Shown here: positions 50,225 through 62,860 of the stretch, in pieces
Layout of the letters: each line of letters begins with the position of its first letter
Position numbering within the stretch: the stretch's first letter is position 1
Assembly: GCA_013397455.1 (NCBI GenBank)
Contig: VYZB01000030.1
Span: forward strand, 1,458,334-1,522,333
Direction of reading: 5' to 3'
DNA length: 64,000 bases
DNA from: Crotophaga sulcirostris
Lineage: Eukaryota; Chordata; Aves; Cuculiformes; Crotophagidae
The notes under the pieces: model-generated
Databases searched by the model: none
What the model was told of the DNA's origin: nothing
What the model saw: only the letters and a program-made list of their open reading frames with translations
Position numbers and translations under genes: made by a program

Positions 50225-50462
50225 GAGCTGATAGGACAAGCTTCGTCAGGGAAAATTTAGGCATGATATTAGGAAAAAATTCTTCACTGAAAGGGTGATT
50301 GGCTATTGGAATGCGCTGCCTGGGGAGGTGGTGGAGTTGCTTAAGAGGAGATTGGATGAGGCACTCAATGCCATGCTTTAGATGATGGGTTGATATTAAG
50401 TGTTGGGTTATAGGTTGGAGTCGATGATCTCAGAGGTCCTTTCCAATCTTGTAATACTGTGA
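50225..50462 (+). repeat. CR1 LINE, 5'-truncated 3' end (avian type)
   Basis: Shows the ordered features of avian CR1 3' ends: GATATTAGGAAAAAATTCTTCACTG, then a GGGTGATTGGCTATTGGAATG block, CTGCCTGGGGAGGTGGTGGAGT, GATTGGATGAGGCACTCAATGCCATG, and a terminal GGTTGGAGTCGATGATCT, CAGAGGTCCTTTCCAATCTT block ending near ACTGTGA. Only about 240 bp of a roughly 4.5-kb element is present, so the copy is truncated as most CR1 copies are, and it is non-coding. The terminal hairpin-type sequence and short terminal repeat are the reverse-transcriptase recognition end in this family. It is moderately diverged. This is the strongest evidence that the window is avian. Confidence 0.92.
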
Positions 50463-51038
50463 CAAGTCAGAGCTAAAACCGGTGCGTTAGTTATTCCTCG
50501 ATGCTCTTGCCACAGCTGTTACCACCAAGTAGGTGAGGGACACAGGCACTTCATCCAGCCTGGTGTAGGGACCCAGTTGTGTATTAGACCCCAAGGAACT
50601 GTTGCTTTGTTTCCGACCCATAGGTGAAAACATCCCCTGTTTCCCTACCCTACCATAGCTATAAGGCAACTGGTGAAGAAAACGGCTGCAGTTCTGCATG
50701 TCTAAAGGGTGAAAAACAACTCTTGAGAAGCAAGCAAACCCTAAGGTGAGAGATGCTCTCTTGCTAGGGCTCAAACACACCAGAGAAGAGGAAGCTGGCA
50801 GCTTTTGGCCAGCCTACACAGTGCCCCCTGCATTCAAAACGCAAGGCAGCCCGTGGCTCTGCTGAGGGTAGCAGGAAGAAGATGGATGAGATTCCTTTTT
50901 CGTTATTAATATAACCATAAAAATACCTTACAAATAATATCATATGCAAACATTTTCATAACTAGTGCTGGGATCTAGGAGAAACACGGCTGGTGTGAGC
51001 AAACAGGTGCAGTTAAGCATGGGGATGCCTGGCTGGTT

Positions 51039-51050
51039 GGGGGGGGGGGG
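51039..51050 (+). repeat. Poly-G run (G12)
   Basis: Twelve consecutive G residues follow GGCTGGTT. With nearby GGGG (51021-51024) it could take part in a G-quadruplex. Such runs are prone to length error in sequencing. Confidence 0.85.
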
Positions 51051-51186
51051 TAGAAGAATGGAGACTTCAGGTTTGTTATGCAAAGGAGGTGCATTAGGCA
51101 GGGACAAGCTCAAGGAGATGTGGGTTAAGGCGCTGACCACACCAAGTGCACGTGGGAAGGCTTCTGCTTCTGCCTGGATTTTCTTC

Positions 51187-51262
51187 ATTCAGCACCTCAC
51201 CTGTTTTCTTCTTTCTTAATTTCCTCTCTCTTTCTCATTTCCTCCTCCTCGTATTGGTTATC
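51187..51262 (+). repeat. Polypyrimidine tract
   Basis: About 75 bases dominated by C and T, with repeated CTTTCT, CCTCTCTCTTTCTC and CCTCCTCCTC words. It ends before CACTGCAG at 51272, which gives a splice-acceptor-like context. No open, bounded exon follows. The complementary purine strand could form triplex (H-DNA). Confidence 0.6.
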
Positions 51263-54200
51263 ACTGCAGCTCCCCTAGCATCTCCCCTCCCTTCCTACCA
51301 TGAAGAACTTTTCAAGAAAGGCCTGGAGTCCTGTAGGGATTTCTGGGCTGGTTTTAAGCTTTTTTAGACTCTCAGTTCACCTAGGAGCTGGGCTGCAGAA
51401 AGCACGGGTCTCTAGCAGGGTTTTCTTTCCTTGGTAGCAATGAATCTCCTCTTGCTCTGTCTCCCCTTCCCAAAGCATGAGTCAGCTTCACAGCCAGGCT
51501 TTCCACTGCTGTGTATGTGATAGATTGTAGAGTAAATCTCAAACGTGTGAGTGTGTTTAATGGCTTATTGCAACATCTGAAAAGGGATCCCATGCCTTCA
51601 CCTTGTTTTTGCCTTCAAAAGTAACTCTGTTAGTATGGCCCTGCTGCTGAGGGGAGTATGGTTCTGTGGGGGAGCTTGTGTATTTGGTATATTATGTATT
51701 GCAGGCACACCTATGAGGCTATGCAGCCCACAAGGATTACATACTTCAAAAAGTGGAATTAATTCTGATTTCAAAATAAGATTGTTGTAAAAGTGGAAAT
51801 GGAAAGGTTTTGCATCCTTCTTCTAAGGCAGCTCTCATATTTTTGGGGGAAGGGAGGAAAGAGGAGGAATTGAATAGACTCAGTCTATAAATATTTCGGC
51901 AGTTCTCAGCCACTCTGAGAGCATTATGCCTTGGCCAGGTAGTACAGATTTATAAGGGATGTAACATCAATTAATTTGCAGCTACGGTCATCCATATTAT
52001 GTCACCTACTCAATCACAGACACAGTAGAGCTCCTGACCCAGGGCTCCAGCATCTTCTTTCCAGGGCAAGCCACAAGTCACTTCTAAATCTTTCAAACTT
52101 CTTCCCCTTTCCTGTTGGTTTGGCGATTAACTTCTCATCTGACAGCCCTTTGCTGTGAGATCTCATTTTGGTTTCTGGTAAATGAATTCCATGATGCTAA
52201 AAGAAATGCAGTGTCTGTTCTGGTGATTTTCATCAATTCTTGTTTTAAAAATAATTAAATAAAATGACAATTAGCCTCTCAGTAGGACCTGTTTTGGTAG
52301 GTAGGTGACAGGTGGACCATTCCTCTGCCCTTCAGTGAGATAGCGGTGCCTGGAAGCTGGGCAGAGGGTGCTTTGGAGATGATATTGTTGATGAGAACCT
52401 GTCCTTGGAGGGCTGACATGTGTACTGCCAGAGACAGCCCAAACCAAGGAGCACTGTATTGCATAAAGTGAATTCTATTTGCTTTCTCCTGCACTGAATG
52501 CAGGAATGTGTCTGACTGAAGGATGTCTCCCAGTCATAATTCCAAGTGTCTTCCAAGTTTTAATTTGAAGGCATCAAGTGGGCCAAAAAAAAAGAGAATC
52601 TGGCCTTTCTTCCTGTTCCACATTGTTGCAAATGTGTGTTCGATTTCACCTGGCTTTATTTTTTTCAACTACTATTATTTCTTGATATGTCTTTTTCTGG
52701 ATGAGCAGAAACCTCTCCTATGTTTGAGATCTTTGTTGCTGGAAGTTGCTGAGTCGCTATCCCTCACAACTATCTTTTTTGATAAAGCAAATTGAGCTCT
52801 TCTTAGTCCCTCTCAGCAAGACATTTTCCCCTTGCATCTAGTGGCTTTTTGTAATTCCCTCCAGCATCATTCCTAAGTGCTTCTTAGCAACCTTTGAAAA
52901 AAGTATATGTGAAAGCTGTTATCAGCACACTAGCATCAGTCTCGTGCAGTCTGAAGTTACAAGCCACATTCTCCATCCTTTTGCATGCAACTAAAGACAG
53001 TATTAGACACTACTGAGTATACCCTTCTCTCTGGGAGCTCAGTCAGTTACTTCTTTATTAGGCAATAACTCCCCTTTTTTTGTGTGTGTCTGTGCATTGC
53101 TTTCTTTTCTTGTTCTCATTGCACAGAGACTCCCTCACGCTTCCCTGAAGCTTTCCACCCACTGTTCAGAGGTAGATCTGTCCTACTCTGTTTGTTCCCT
53201 GATGCAAACCTCTGTGTTTACCTCTATTAAGGTGTTTGGTTTGCACAGGGCCAGCATGCCAGGAGGTCTGCAAAGCTTTGTGGGACCTCCTGCTGAATTT
53301 CTGTATGCTGCTCGGCCAGCTTTTGTGTTGCCTGCAGATCTTGGTGGCAGGGTTTTTATGCTGCCTTGCTGAACAGAACTGGAAATGCTGGCTGGCATCG
53401 GACAATACCAGTCCCCTGGAACCCTGCAGAAACTGTCCTTTTTGGATGCTAATTTCCAAACACTTCCATCTGTCCAGTTTTGTGATTTCAGCTCTTTGAT
53501 TTATTACTTCCTCCTTTCTCAAACCAAGATGGGTGATTACTTTATGGCAGTTGTGGACAAAACAAGAAGTGGTGTGAGAAGGGCTGTGCAATGGGGGAGA
53601 TAAATGGGGAATGGGGAACACTCTGGGTTTGCAGGTACCAGGCACAAATCTGTGTGTACATATTACAATGCAGAGTAGAAAAGCCTGAAGTCTCCTTTAG
53701 CACAGCCTGTAATCCTATTAGAAGGATTACTCTGTTGTCCTAGGCTATCTGATCATGGTAAGAACTCATTTAGGTCAGCTGTTTAGGAAATTTACACACA
53801 CAAGGAAAAAAAAATTAAATAAGCCTCTTGCTCTATTTCACAGGGATCAACAAGCTCCTTTCAGACTTTCTCCGTGCTACTGATTACATCCCTGTCCTTG
53901 TAGTTTCTCTGCATCGCTCTTAAACCCTCATGTAAATGACTTGCTTTCAGGTTTTTACTTCTAACAGCAGATGTTGGATAGACAGCATGGTAGCTAAGAC
54001 CCCAGGTATTTCTGGACCTTGAAAGGATTAGAATTTTAAACACTAAAGTACTTTGGTTTTTGTTCTCCCTCTGTGCGTTTCTACGCGTTACAACTCTGAG
54101 AGCAAGGGTATGGGCAAGCCTGATTTGTAGGCAGAACTTAAAGAAAGCTAAATCTAGTCTGGCAGGACCCCAATCAGTTTAATTCCTGGTCTGCTGATTA

Positions 54201-54651
54201 TCAGCAATGTTATAATTTAATTTCAAGCCTCTGTATTTAGAAAGTCAGTGAAGCCCTCCCATGCTTTTGTTTGTGGAGAGAGAAAGCAGAGTGGCAGTCG
54301 GTTCCACTGCCTGTCTCCCTCAGTGCTCCAGAAAAGCCAGGTATTAAACAGAAGAGAGCTTAAAACAAGAAACCAAACAAAGCAGCTGGACACAGAAACA
54401 TTATATTATGCAGCCAGGTAGGAGGCCCTTCACGTTAGGAAAAGCATGGTGGGAGCCTTCACCTCCTGAACTGGAAGAAAGCTATGGCCATCCTGAGCTT
54501 TGCACTGTATTTCACAGTCCCCACCTAAATCTTTCATGCAGAGCTTGGAGAGAGGTGTGTATCAAAATCTCACCTTTTGCTGCCAAAACACAGCGCACTC
54601 ACAAGGGACTCAGTTCTGGTTGTTGGCAGGGCTGAATCTGCAACGGGCAGA

Positions 54652-54720
54652 CTTTCTTTCCATCCAGTTCGTTCTTTCTTTCCATCCACTTGAGTTGTTC
54701 CTTTCCATCCAGAAGGAAAA
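54652..54720 (+). repeat. Three-copy minisatellite, unit 22-23 bp
   Basis: The core TTTCCATCCA recurs at 54657, 54679 and 54702, spaced 22 and 23 bp. Each copy is preceded by TTCTTTC or TTC-type sequence, and the first two are followed by a G/T-rich spacer. Slippage or unequal exchange would explain it. Confidence 0.8.
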
Positions 54721-57700
54721 GATGCCAGTGCACACTCAAAGGTATGAATCCCTTTTTTTACACAGCGTTTTGATACATTAAGCTCTGCAGCACCTCCAAT
54801 CAGAGGAATCTGCCTGCAGCCTGGCAGGGCTTTGAGGAGATCCACATATTTGGCAGCTAAGTGTGGATCATGCCTACCCAAATGGTTGTATGCACTGTAG
54901 TCCCAGCCATTTCTGCAGGAAGCAACCAGATCAATCATGCAACTTGTGTTTGTGAGGTGGAGACCCTTCCAGAAAGCATCAGATATAGTGTGAATGTGCT
55001 ACTGTGAATTGAACAGCTGGTCTGGTGTATACAGGCTATGTCTGCAGCAACCCCCTCCTCCTCACTCATCTTGCCCCTTTGTGTTCCTCAGTGCATGGAT
55101 CTTGTTGAGAGTGAGGCTTTGTTCAAAGTCTTCTCCTCCTCTTTGCCCATGCTGGGATCTGAGCAGCAACCAGGTTGAGATCTTGTCAAAGTTACTCTTC
55201 TCTCATACTGGCATAGGGCCTTGGGGTAGAAGAGTGTTTGGTAAGGTGAAGGGAATTGAAAGACTTCTGTGAGCATGGAAGTCAAGGTGCTGATGTGCAT
55301 TAGTAGGTTTTCTTCACTGGAAGGTGTCAGATTATGGTGGCAGGTATTTCTCATTTGGACTGACAAGCAGGGACCTTCTGGAGAGCCCTTGAGGCATCCT
55401 GGCAGGCAGGATTTGCAGGGGGGAGGGGTGGGTTCCTCCATCCCAACACCTTTTTTCTCTGATGGTTGTTAAGGTTTGTGAACTGTTGGATGTCTGGGAG
55501 ATTCTTACACCATCTTTGGTCTTGCTCTTCCCAACAAGCTAGGATGGCAACCTCCTTTCATCCTTTCCTTCCCTGGGTCTCTTCTGCTGGATTCGTTCTG
55601 GTTCAAGAGGACATTAGATGATCATTGTTAATTCATGCCCAGCCAACACTTCTTTTAGCTAACCTTCCTGCCTGCTTTAAGAGTGGAGGTTTTTACTGCC
55701 AGATACCTGCTCTCTCCTCTGTGTTTCCAGTGGAGTGCTGGTGACATCCAGTGTCTAGTTTGGCTTATCACTGGCACGGGTGTGTGTCCTGTGCCGATAT
55801 CCCCAGGGGATGCCATAGATCTAAAGACTTGTTTTCCCCCTCAGCTAGTCTGCATTTGAATGAGGAATCATGCAGCATGTCGGAGGTGTTTGTGACATCT
55901 GTAATTCACACATGAAGAGAAAGGAACCTTTGAGGCCAGAGCTCCTTGGAAAAGCTGCCTTTAAAAGAAGAGGCAACTGTGTACAAAGAGAAATGGGAAC
56001 TGAGAAACAAATCACAGCTTCCACTGGAGATAATGAGAATCTCAGATAGTAACACGAGGTGCAACTTACTGAGGCCAAGAGCGGTCCTGTCTCTCTGTTC
56101 CCCCGAGAGAGACTTAGCACTTTGTAATACTCACAGGGTCACTGCTTCCTTTCCCTCTCTGAAAGCAACACTGGCCTTGCAGGAAAAAGGCTGGAAAAAG
56201 GTGGAGAAGAAATGCCAAGGGCCAACAGCACAGGTAGCTCCCTGCTTGCTGCTTTGTTGCTGCCTGGGGCACATGTAGATGGACTACGTTTTCACAGGTT
56301 GGCAGGGAAGGAAGCAAATCCCCACAGCCCAGATGCTGAGCTCTCAGTTGAGATTCACACTGGTAAGAAGAGCTTTGCTGAAGCACTGATGGTGGGAGGT
56401 CTGATACAAGCCTGCCCCAAGAACTCCAGAGGCACAGCACAGGCTCAAGGCAAGATTTACCCTCATCACTACTTTCCACCTCGTTTAGTGAACTGGGGCA
56501 AACACAGACTGTGCCTCTAAGGTTTCCTCCCATGGAGATTCCTGAAGCTGTAGAGTCCTTCCCTGAGAGAATAAATAGAAGCCCTGGTTGCTTGGTCATT
56601 AAACACAGGACAAAGTGCAGAGGAGTGATCTGTCACTGGTGGGCTAGGAGAAAGAGGCAAATGGACCTTTCCATCCCTAAATGCTATTATTTTCTTCACT
56701 CTATTTCCTTCATGAAATCCAGCCTTGAATGTAGTTGCTGCTCCCACAGCTGTGTGTCCAACCTTGGGGGCAGAACACACTACTGCTCTCTTTCCCAGCA
56801 TGTTCTCTCCCATTTCACACATTCTATTAGAAAATAGTGCTTCCTCAGCAGGGCTCAAATGTCCCAGTTTGGTTCAGGTGCAAGAGAAGCCTTTAAAAGT
56901 CAGCTTTATGTTTCAGAATTTTAGAGATATCTGAACTGCAAGCGGTGGGACTAGCCTTTAAAGAAACAGAACCTTGCTGCATGTTAATGAACTTGGGATA
57001 AACTGTGCCTCTCCTTGCTTTGAAAAAAACTTGAGATCAAGACAAGTGTTTTGATCACTGAAGGGGTGAAGGGGCCCTGGACTGAGCTGCCAAAACCACT
57101 TCTTGCAGGACCTATTCTGTAACCACCTCCTAGGTGGTCCTGTTCTCCCTGAGCCCTTCTTGTGCAAGAAGTGTATAGGAGTAATATGTTAGCCTGGCCA
57201 AGTCCACAGACAGCTGACTCCCAGTAGGATAGTTTCCCTGTCATCTAGCTCTGATGATCTTAGTTTATATTGTTTGTTTTCTTTAATTGAATATTTTATA
57301 AATTAACATGATTTCCACATATCGTTTATCTTTCTCTCTGTGAGCCTTTATGGCCAAGATAGCCTGGAGTAGGCTAATTAAAACACTGAACCATGACTGT
57401 GCCCCTAGCTAAAGAGTAAGAAGACCATATAATGTATGTGATGTTGATACAGATCTGGGAGCTGGTGAAGCAGAGCACCAGAGGATCTGTCTGTGCCCAT
57501 CAGTCTTACTTAAGAAGCCTTTTCTATTCATTGCTGTTGAGGCCTGTCTATTCTCCTCCTTAAGTGGATGCTAAGATTAGGAGCCTCTGGGTGAACATCA
57601 TCCTTCCAGATACCGGTGCTGCCAACGATGCAGTCAGGTACTTCTGCAGACGTTAGTGGAAAGCTCCCAAAATGCAGAGCAAAGCTGTGCACCGTTACTG

Positions 57701-58490
57701 CCTGGAAGGACTTTTCCTCTGCACTTTATTGGTAAGCAGTTGCCTTAAGAAGCAGTAGCAGTTGTCTCCTTGCCCCTTAAGATGAGTAGCTGTAAATGGC
57801 GTGTTCATTCTTATCTCACTAACCAGAGACAAGGCTGAACTGTAGCTCTTCTAACCCTAGGTGCATTGAAGAACCAGGGGGAGAGCTGCTACCGCAGGGC
57901 TGGAGGCGTAGGAGTTAAGTTTCCCATGTTCAGCTCTGAGGCAGTCTTAAGGGGACTTTTCAGAAGACTGCCTCCATCCTTTACAGGCCTTTTTTTCACT
58001 ATTGTTCTTTCAAGATAAAGAACTTGGCTCTGTAAAGGAGTAAGCCAAGCACTGTTTTATTGCCACCAGCTGAATAGTAAAAAGCCAAGCATAACCCATT
58101 TGCTGTTGTGCAGTGGTTAAAATCCAGCTCGGTATTTTGCATTCCAAGACATCCTGCCTCATCCTTTTTCACAGATTCCCTAGCAAGCAGTAAAAATATC
58201 TTGCAAACGACTTACGCCCAACCACAAAAGCCCCCATGTAAAAATGCTGGTGCTCAATTACAGAGGGGAAAAAATTGCACAGCAGCACCTATAAGAATGC
58301 TTGTTTAATTTAAATGAGGTAATCACTTTCCGCATCTGTAAAGGCACTCTAATGCTAACCTCAGACTGCAAGCTGGTTACTTGCAAAAACAAATTCAGAT
58401 CATAGCCAGGCTGGTGCTAATGCCTTAAGTCCCAACTGAACAAAAGCCTCCTCTAGGCATGGGGTTTTTTAAATGTTTATAGTTACTTAC
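54721..58490. other. Non-coding unique sequence
   Basis: About 3.8 kb, including the exon candidate at 55092-55173. A 161-codon minus-strand frame (56114-56599) has no recognisable domain. A small open frame beginning at an ATG at 57628 runs about 35 codons into a GTAAGC at 57731 and is too short to judge. Confidence 0.5.
55092..55173 (+). other. Exon-like segment with strong acceptor (candidate)
   Basis: A pyrimidine tract of about 40 bases (55049-55089) ending in GTTCCTCAG precedes an 82-nt stretch open in one frame: Cys-Met-Asp-Leu-Val-Glu-Ser-Glu-Ala-Leu-Phe-Lys-Val-Phe, on to Gly-Ser-Glu-Gln-Gln-Pro. It is followed by CAG and GTTGAG at 55174, a weak donor. The acidic-then-hydrophobic residue mix is protein-like but unrecognised. 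If the donor is not used, the frame ends at a TGA a few bases later. Likely chance, but the acceptor is among the best in the window. Confidence 0.2.
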
Positions 58491-58554
58491 AGATATAGTC
58501 TGTATCCGGTTTCCCAATTACATAACCAGACACAGGGTCCAGAGTAGGTGGGTG
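58491..58554 (-). other. Minus-strand exon-like segment with strong donor (candidate)
   Basis: On the minus strand a GTAAGTAACT donor (plus-strand ACTTAC, 58485-58490) follows ACTATATCT. One frame ending there reads DPVSGYVIGKPDTDYI near its end, with low-bias, protein-like composition. That frame is closed 21 codons upstream by a TAA, with no AG acceptor between, so it would need an unusual start. A second frame is also open up to the preceding AG (58561-58562). I recognise no family. Possibly the 3' edge of a non-coding exon. Confidence 0.2.
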
Positions 58555-61500
58555 TTAAAGCTTGTTTTGATGAATTAGTTCTTCTTCTTCCTGTCTGTGC
58601 TCATCTTTATCTCTGTAACCCTTGTTCCTGTGCTGAATGTTGTCATTGTGGCAGCAAGTGCTTTCCTCTGTAGAACAACAAGGCATGTTCTGTATTTACA
58701 CTTGCGCTGACAGGATGGACAAACTTGGGGCCTGAAGGAGGCTGGAGGCAGAAGATCTGCAGGGAAGCAAGGAGACGCTGCTGGGACACATGCCCTGAAC
58801 CTAATTCCTACGAAGTTCTAAGCTCAGAACAAGAGAGGCCAACCAGAGCTGTGATGGATGAACGGTTCCCAGTGAATCAGGGCAGTGGAAGCAGCTCTAC
58901 TTAAACCCATTCCTTTCCCTCCAGAGTGCACTTAGCATCTCTCCTGAAGAACCTAAACATAGACTCAAAGCTACAAATCCTTTTTCTCACGTCACCTTCT
59001 CCTCTCATTTGGCTTAATTTCCAGTTCTGATCCACTATATTTTCCATTTATTCCAGTGACTGTAAGTGAATCTCCTTGTAAAATCAGCAAATCCAGTCCC
59101 CTTTCCTGCTTGTCCTTTCCCTCAGTCATTTCTGCATTGCAGTTTGAGCCCAGCTTTTATTACTTCTGACAGCTAGGGCTGTGGTCTCTTCAGAATGGCT
59201 TCCCTAACCTGTGTAAGCTCTCTGCTAAAATTAGTTAGCTGTTCCCAGACTTAAAAGCCTCCAGTTCCAGGCACTGATTTTCTGTATCTCTAGCCCAGCA
59301 CTCACTCCTGCCATAGTTCACCTTGTCAGCAACAGAAGCAACCTAAAACTCGTATCGTTGTTTCCATCTGTCCCCACTCTCTGCCATTAAAAACGAACAA
59401 AGCCATAACCTTCTAAGATACCACCAGTGCTGCCACCCATGAGTGAGGACAATGGTAGGAAAATAAGGTCACCAGGCTATTTTCTGACATTTTTTCCATG
59501 TGAGGGACTTGAAGTGCATTAGTAGTTTTATAATTCATGTAAAACAAAGAGGAAGAGATGGAAGAGTGGCTCTAAACAGGGAAACAGCAGTTCAACTCCT
59601 TGCAACATGAGCCCAGCAAGATACATTTATGGTTGTTGCTCTTCTCGTAGGGACTCTGAGAGCCAGCAGAACAGGGCTTATGGGGCCAGCTCCCTTCTCC
59701 AGTTGGAGTGGAGGTAGTCAGGATGTCTCCATGAAGTGTATGGAGGTGACAACAGCCAAACCCTTCAGACTCTATTCAACCCCAAGGTTTTGGCTGTAGC
59801 TGCATCAAGTAAGAGTTAAAGCTGTTGGTAAGATCCCAAGCTCTTAGGTGTTCACTGCTTCCTTGCACAGACAGGGAAAGTTTTGGCAATCTTGCTGAGG
59901 TGTTGTCATTAGCATACATTCGTTTGAAATTAATTAAAAGCGAAGATGAGATTCCCAAACTCATTTAACTTCCTAAGCTTTGTTCTCCAGGGATTGATAG
60001 TGGAAAAACAGCTGGGGACCCAACGTGTCCTTTAGAAGGGGATGAAATGCAGTTAATCCTGCTCATATCAAAGGGAACGGAAATGAAAAGTAGATTCCCA
60101 TTTGAAAAGAGGATTTTTTCCCCTGTGCATTTTCCCCATTCTCTTTTTCCATACAAGAACTTTCTTTTCCAGGAAGGCTAGAAGATATTTGTAGTCCTGA
60201 TTGTTTAAATATTAATCTGTACTTTACAATTCGTTTGTGTGCGTGAAAGAGAGACAAGTGCAATGAAAATCTTACAAATGTGCTGTCTGTCTGCTGGATA
60301 GAACTGCTTCAGAGTGTGCAGTGACGTTATTCAAAGCCTGAGATATTATATGCTTTGACAGGACTAGTCTATTACAGGTTTCAGAAGTACTAACCTGCAG
60401 CAGACCCACAATATTAAATGGGGTGTGTGGGGACTGAGTTTGCCTAAAATCCATTCATTATTGTTGCTAACCTGGAAAAATTCTCTTTCTGAGGTGAAAG
60501 TCTTTGCAGAAGTGATATTTGTGTTACATAAGGGGAAGATGTTTCATCCATAAAGAGAAGAAGCAAGAGGTCAGGTTGAGAGGGTGGGCTCCCGAGGTGC
60601 TAGCTCTGAAGAAAGACATGTAGGCACATTTTACTCTGCAAATTAAATGTGTGAGCTGAGAGTTATCTGTTCTTTCCTTCTCCAAATAACACTCCACGTA
60701 GCTTGTTATTATTTTGAAGCAATTTTGCTCTCTGATGATTCAGTGAGGAAAACTGCTGAAACAAAACAGAAGTGAATTGCAGAATAGTTAATATTGCAGA
60801 GCAGCATAGGAGGTAAACATCATATTTAGTTTTTAGGTCTCATCCTCGTTCAAGGCAGTTAACCCTCATCGAACCAGGGAAGACTTGCAGTATCTGTTAA
60901 CTTAGCTGTTTACTCATGCTCTGGTGTTAAATATGGAGGACGCACAATAAAGTACTCACAAACAAGCTCAGTCCAAAAAGGTAAAAATCCATAAACAAGT
61001 TGGTGAAAACACTTGAATAATGAATAAATAGGAGAGAGATGACAATTTATTTCAAGGAGGAGCAAGCAAATTTTTTTCACTGCACACTTATTCGTCTTCC
61101 CTTAATTGGCATTTTCCACTAGGCAGAATATGAGGCTGGAGAACCAAGACCATGGACCTGAGATCTGTGATGTCCCGCTGGCAGTGGGTTTGGGGGCAGG
61201 CAGTTAAACTAAGTCCAGCACAATAAGAGGGTGTTGCTCTGGCAGCATTGGTCTGGTGCCGTAGGATGTGACAGAGCTGTACTGAAACTCTGTATAAGGA
61301 AGTTTTCATAGCACCTGCCCACAGCTTGCTTGGCTACATCCCACAGAAATCTCACTCTCACACACAGCTTTTGTGGGTCTGCAGTTCTTCTAAGTAGGCA
61401 TGAATGATGCAGGGACCAAGCATTTCCTCAGAGAGCAGCAAGTTAATTATTGGCTCCAAAGCACATTGCTATAGCAATGAGGTGATGTATTAGAAATCAC

Positions 61501-62800
61501 TTCCAACCAGTTACTGAAGGTCATATCCATGTGCCATGGACTTTATATATACCCACCCAGTTTCCCCTGTCTGCAGTGAACATGGTACATCCTTATATGA
61601 AATTGTAATTCAGACCTTTAAAAAGAGTGGGCATAGAAACCACACTCCTGAAGTGTTTAAAATAAACCCTGCAGCTACTGCATGTCTGAGCTGTGCATCT
61701 AAATAGGTTCTGGTGAGGCCTCTAGGGCTTTGGAGAAGCCTTTCCAAATGGATATGAGTCATATACCACTTAATCATTTAGATACTGATGTAGATTGTTT
61801 GTGAGTTCTCCTCCTTTCTCTGTAAATTGAGTTGGCTTTTTGGGGAAAGGCAAGAGTTGGCTTTGCTGTGAGATGTAACCAGTCTGCAGCTGCTTGTTAA
61901 AACCAAGTTGTTCTTTCTTGTATCTGTATCGCTGAGCATCGCTACTAAACATTGCTTCCTGCAATGGAAGTGCCTTCCATTTAAGACGAGTCATGATGCT
62001 TAGGGAGACTGTGAGGGAAGAGGGAAGGGGAAAGTAGAGAGGAAGCACGTGCTAATTTTGGCTGGTAAATGGATTTATGCATCTGTTTGAATCAGAGTAT
62101 AAATTTGCCGATCAGACTGTCTATTTCACTAGTTTAACTGCATCATCTCCCCCGCTCAGCTGTTGTGTGTTGCTGAGGGACTTGGGGAGGTTTACAGGCA
62201 TTACATCTCCTTTCAATATTTGTGTTTCTTTCTGCCCCATTTATGATATTTTTCTTGGAAATAACTTTATTTCCACTGTGTAGGCTTTGGCTTTTGCCTA
62301 CTCTGCTTAGCAAACATTAATCTTATACTCTCTGAATCCTGTGGAGAAGGGCAGTCCACCTAAAATCTGAGGTGACTTGAAAATTGCATTAATGAGCAGT
62401 TGCCTTCCTTTACCTATGCAGCTAGAAAAACCAGACAATTTCTTGAGATCAAATATATCATGGTGGCTGATTCTACTTAATCCAAATAAAAGTAGGCTCC
62501 TTTTGAAAAGCTACAAGGAAGTATTCAGGAAGCATTCCTGAAATGTAAGAAGGAATAGATCAAACTAAAATCTAGACTTCTGGATGGGGTAAGCTGAACT
62601 GGGCATATGCTGGAGAAAGGGAGGGGGAAAAATGCAGTGCCAAAAGACAGGGGGGTCATCTGAAAACTGGCAGCTGAGTCCAGAGACTTTTCCAGAAAGC
62701 AGAACTTCAAGGGGATAAGAAATAAAGTAGCCACACTGAAATTAGAAGGAACCCTGAGAACCTGCTTGAGGCTCTAACAGATGACGTGTATCCCATGTCT
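58555..62800. other. Non-coding unique sequence
   Basis: About 4.2 kb with no recognised gene, RNA or repeat family. Reading frames are at most 92 codons and lack motifs. A TATATATA word at about 61544 has no accompanying transcription-unit signal that I can see. Confidence 0.55.
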
Positions 62801-62801
62801 C

Positions 62802-62860
62802 GGTTTTCATCTCTTGTGACTAAGGTTTTGCCACACTGAGGTTTTCATCTCTTGAGATGA
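62802..62860. repeat. 38-bp-spaced direct repeat with adjoining palindrome
   Basis: The 15-mer GGTTTTCATCTCTTG occurs at 62802-62816 and again at 62840-62854. The second copy runs into a perfect palindrome, CATCTC-TT-GAGATG (62847-62860). A shorter GGTTTTG word lies between them. A simple local duplication is the likely origin. Confidence 0.8.

Larger units (their letters stand above)
50463..54651. other. Non-coding unique sequence
   Basis: About 4.2 kb with no recognised gene. Apart from the G12 run and pyrimidine tract listed separately, a pyrimidine tract ending in TTGCACAG lies before 53127. Open frames of 96 and 159 codons (53082-53372 plus, 53166-53645 minus) overlap each other on opposite strands and carry no domain. 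Confidence 0.55.

Noticed and set aside
53166..53645. 159-codon minus-strand frame
   Set aside because: Overlaps several plus-strand frames of similar quality; no motif, promoter or splice sites.
56114..56599. 161-codon minus-strand frame
   Set aside because: No domain, overlapping open frames on the other strand, composition like translated non-coding DNA.
61540..61560. TATATATA word as a core promoter
   Set aside because: No initiator, GC-rich proximal region or transcript-like sequence downstream; TATA words are common in AT-rich DNA.
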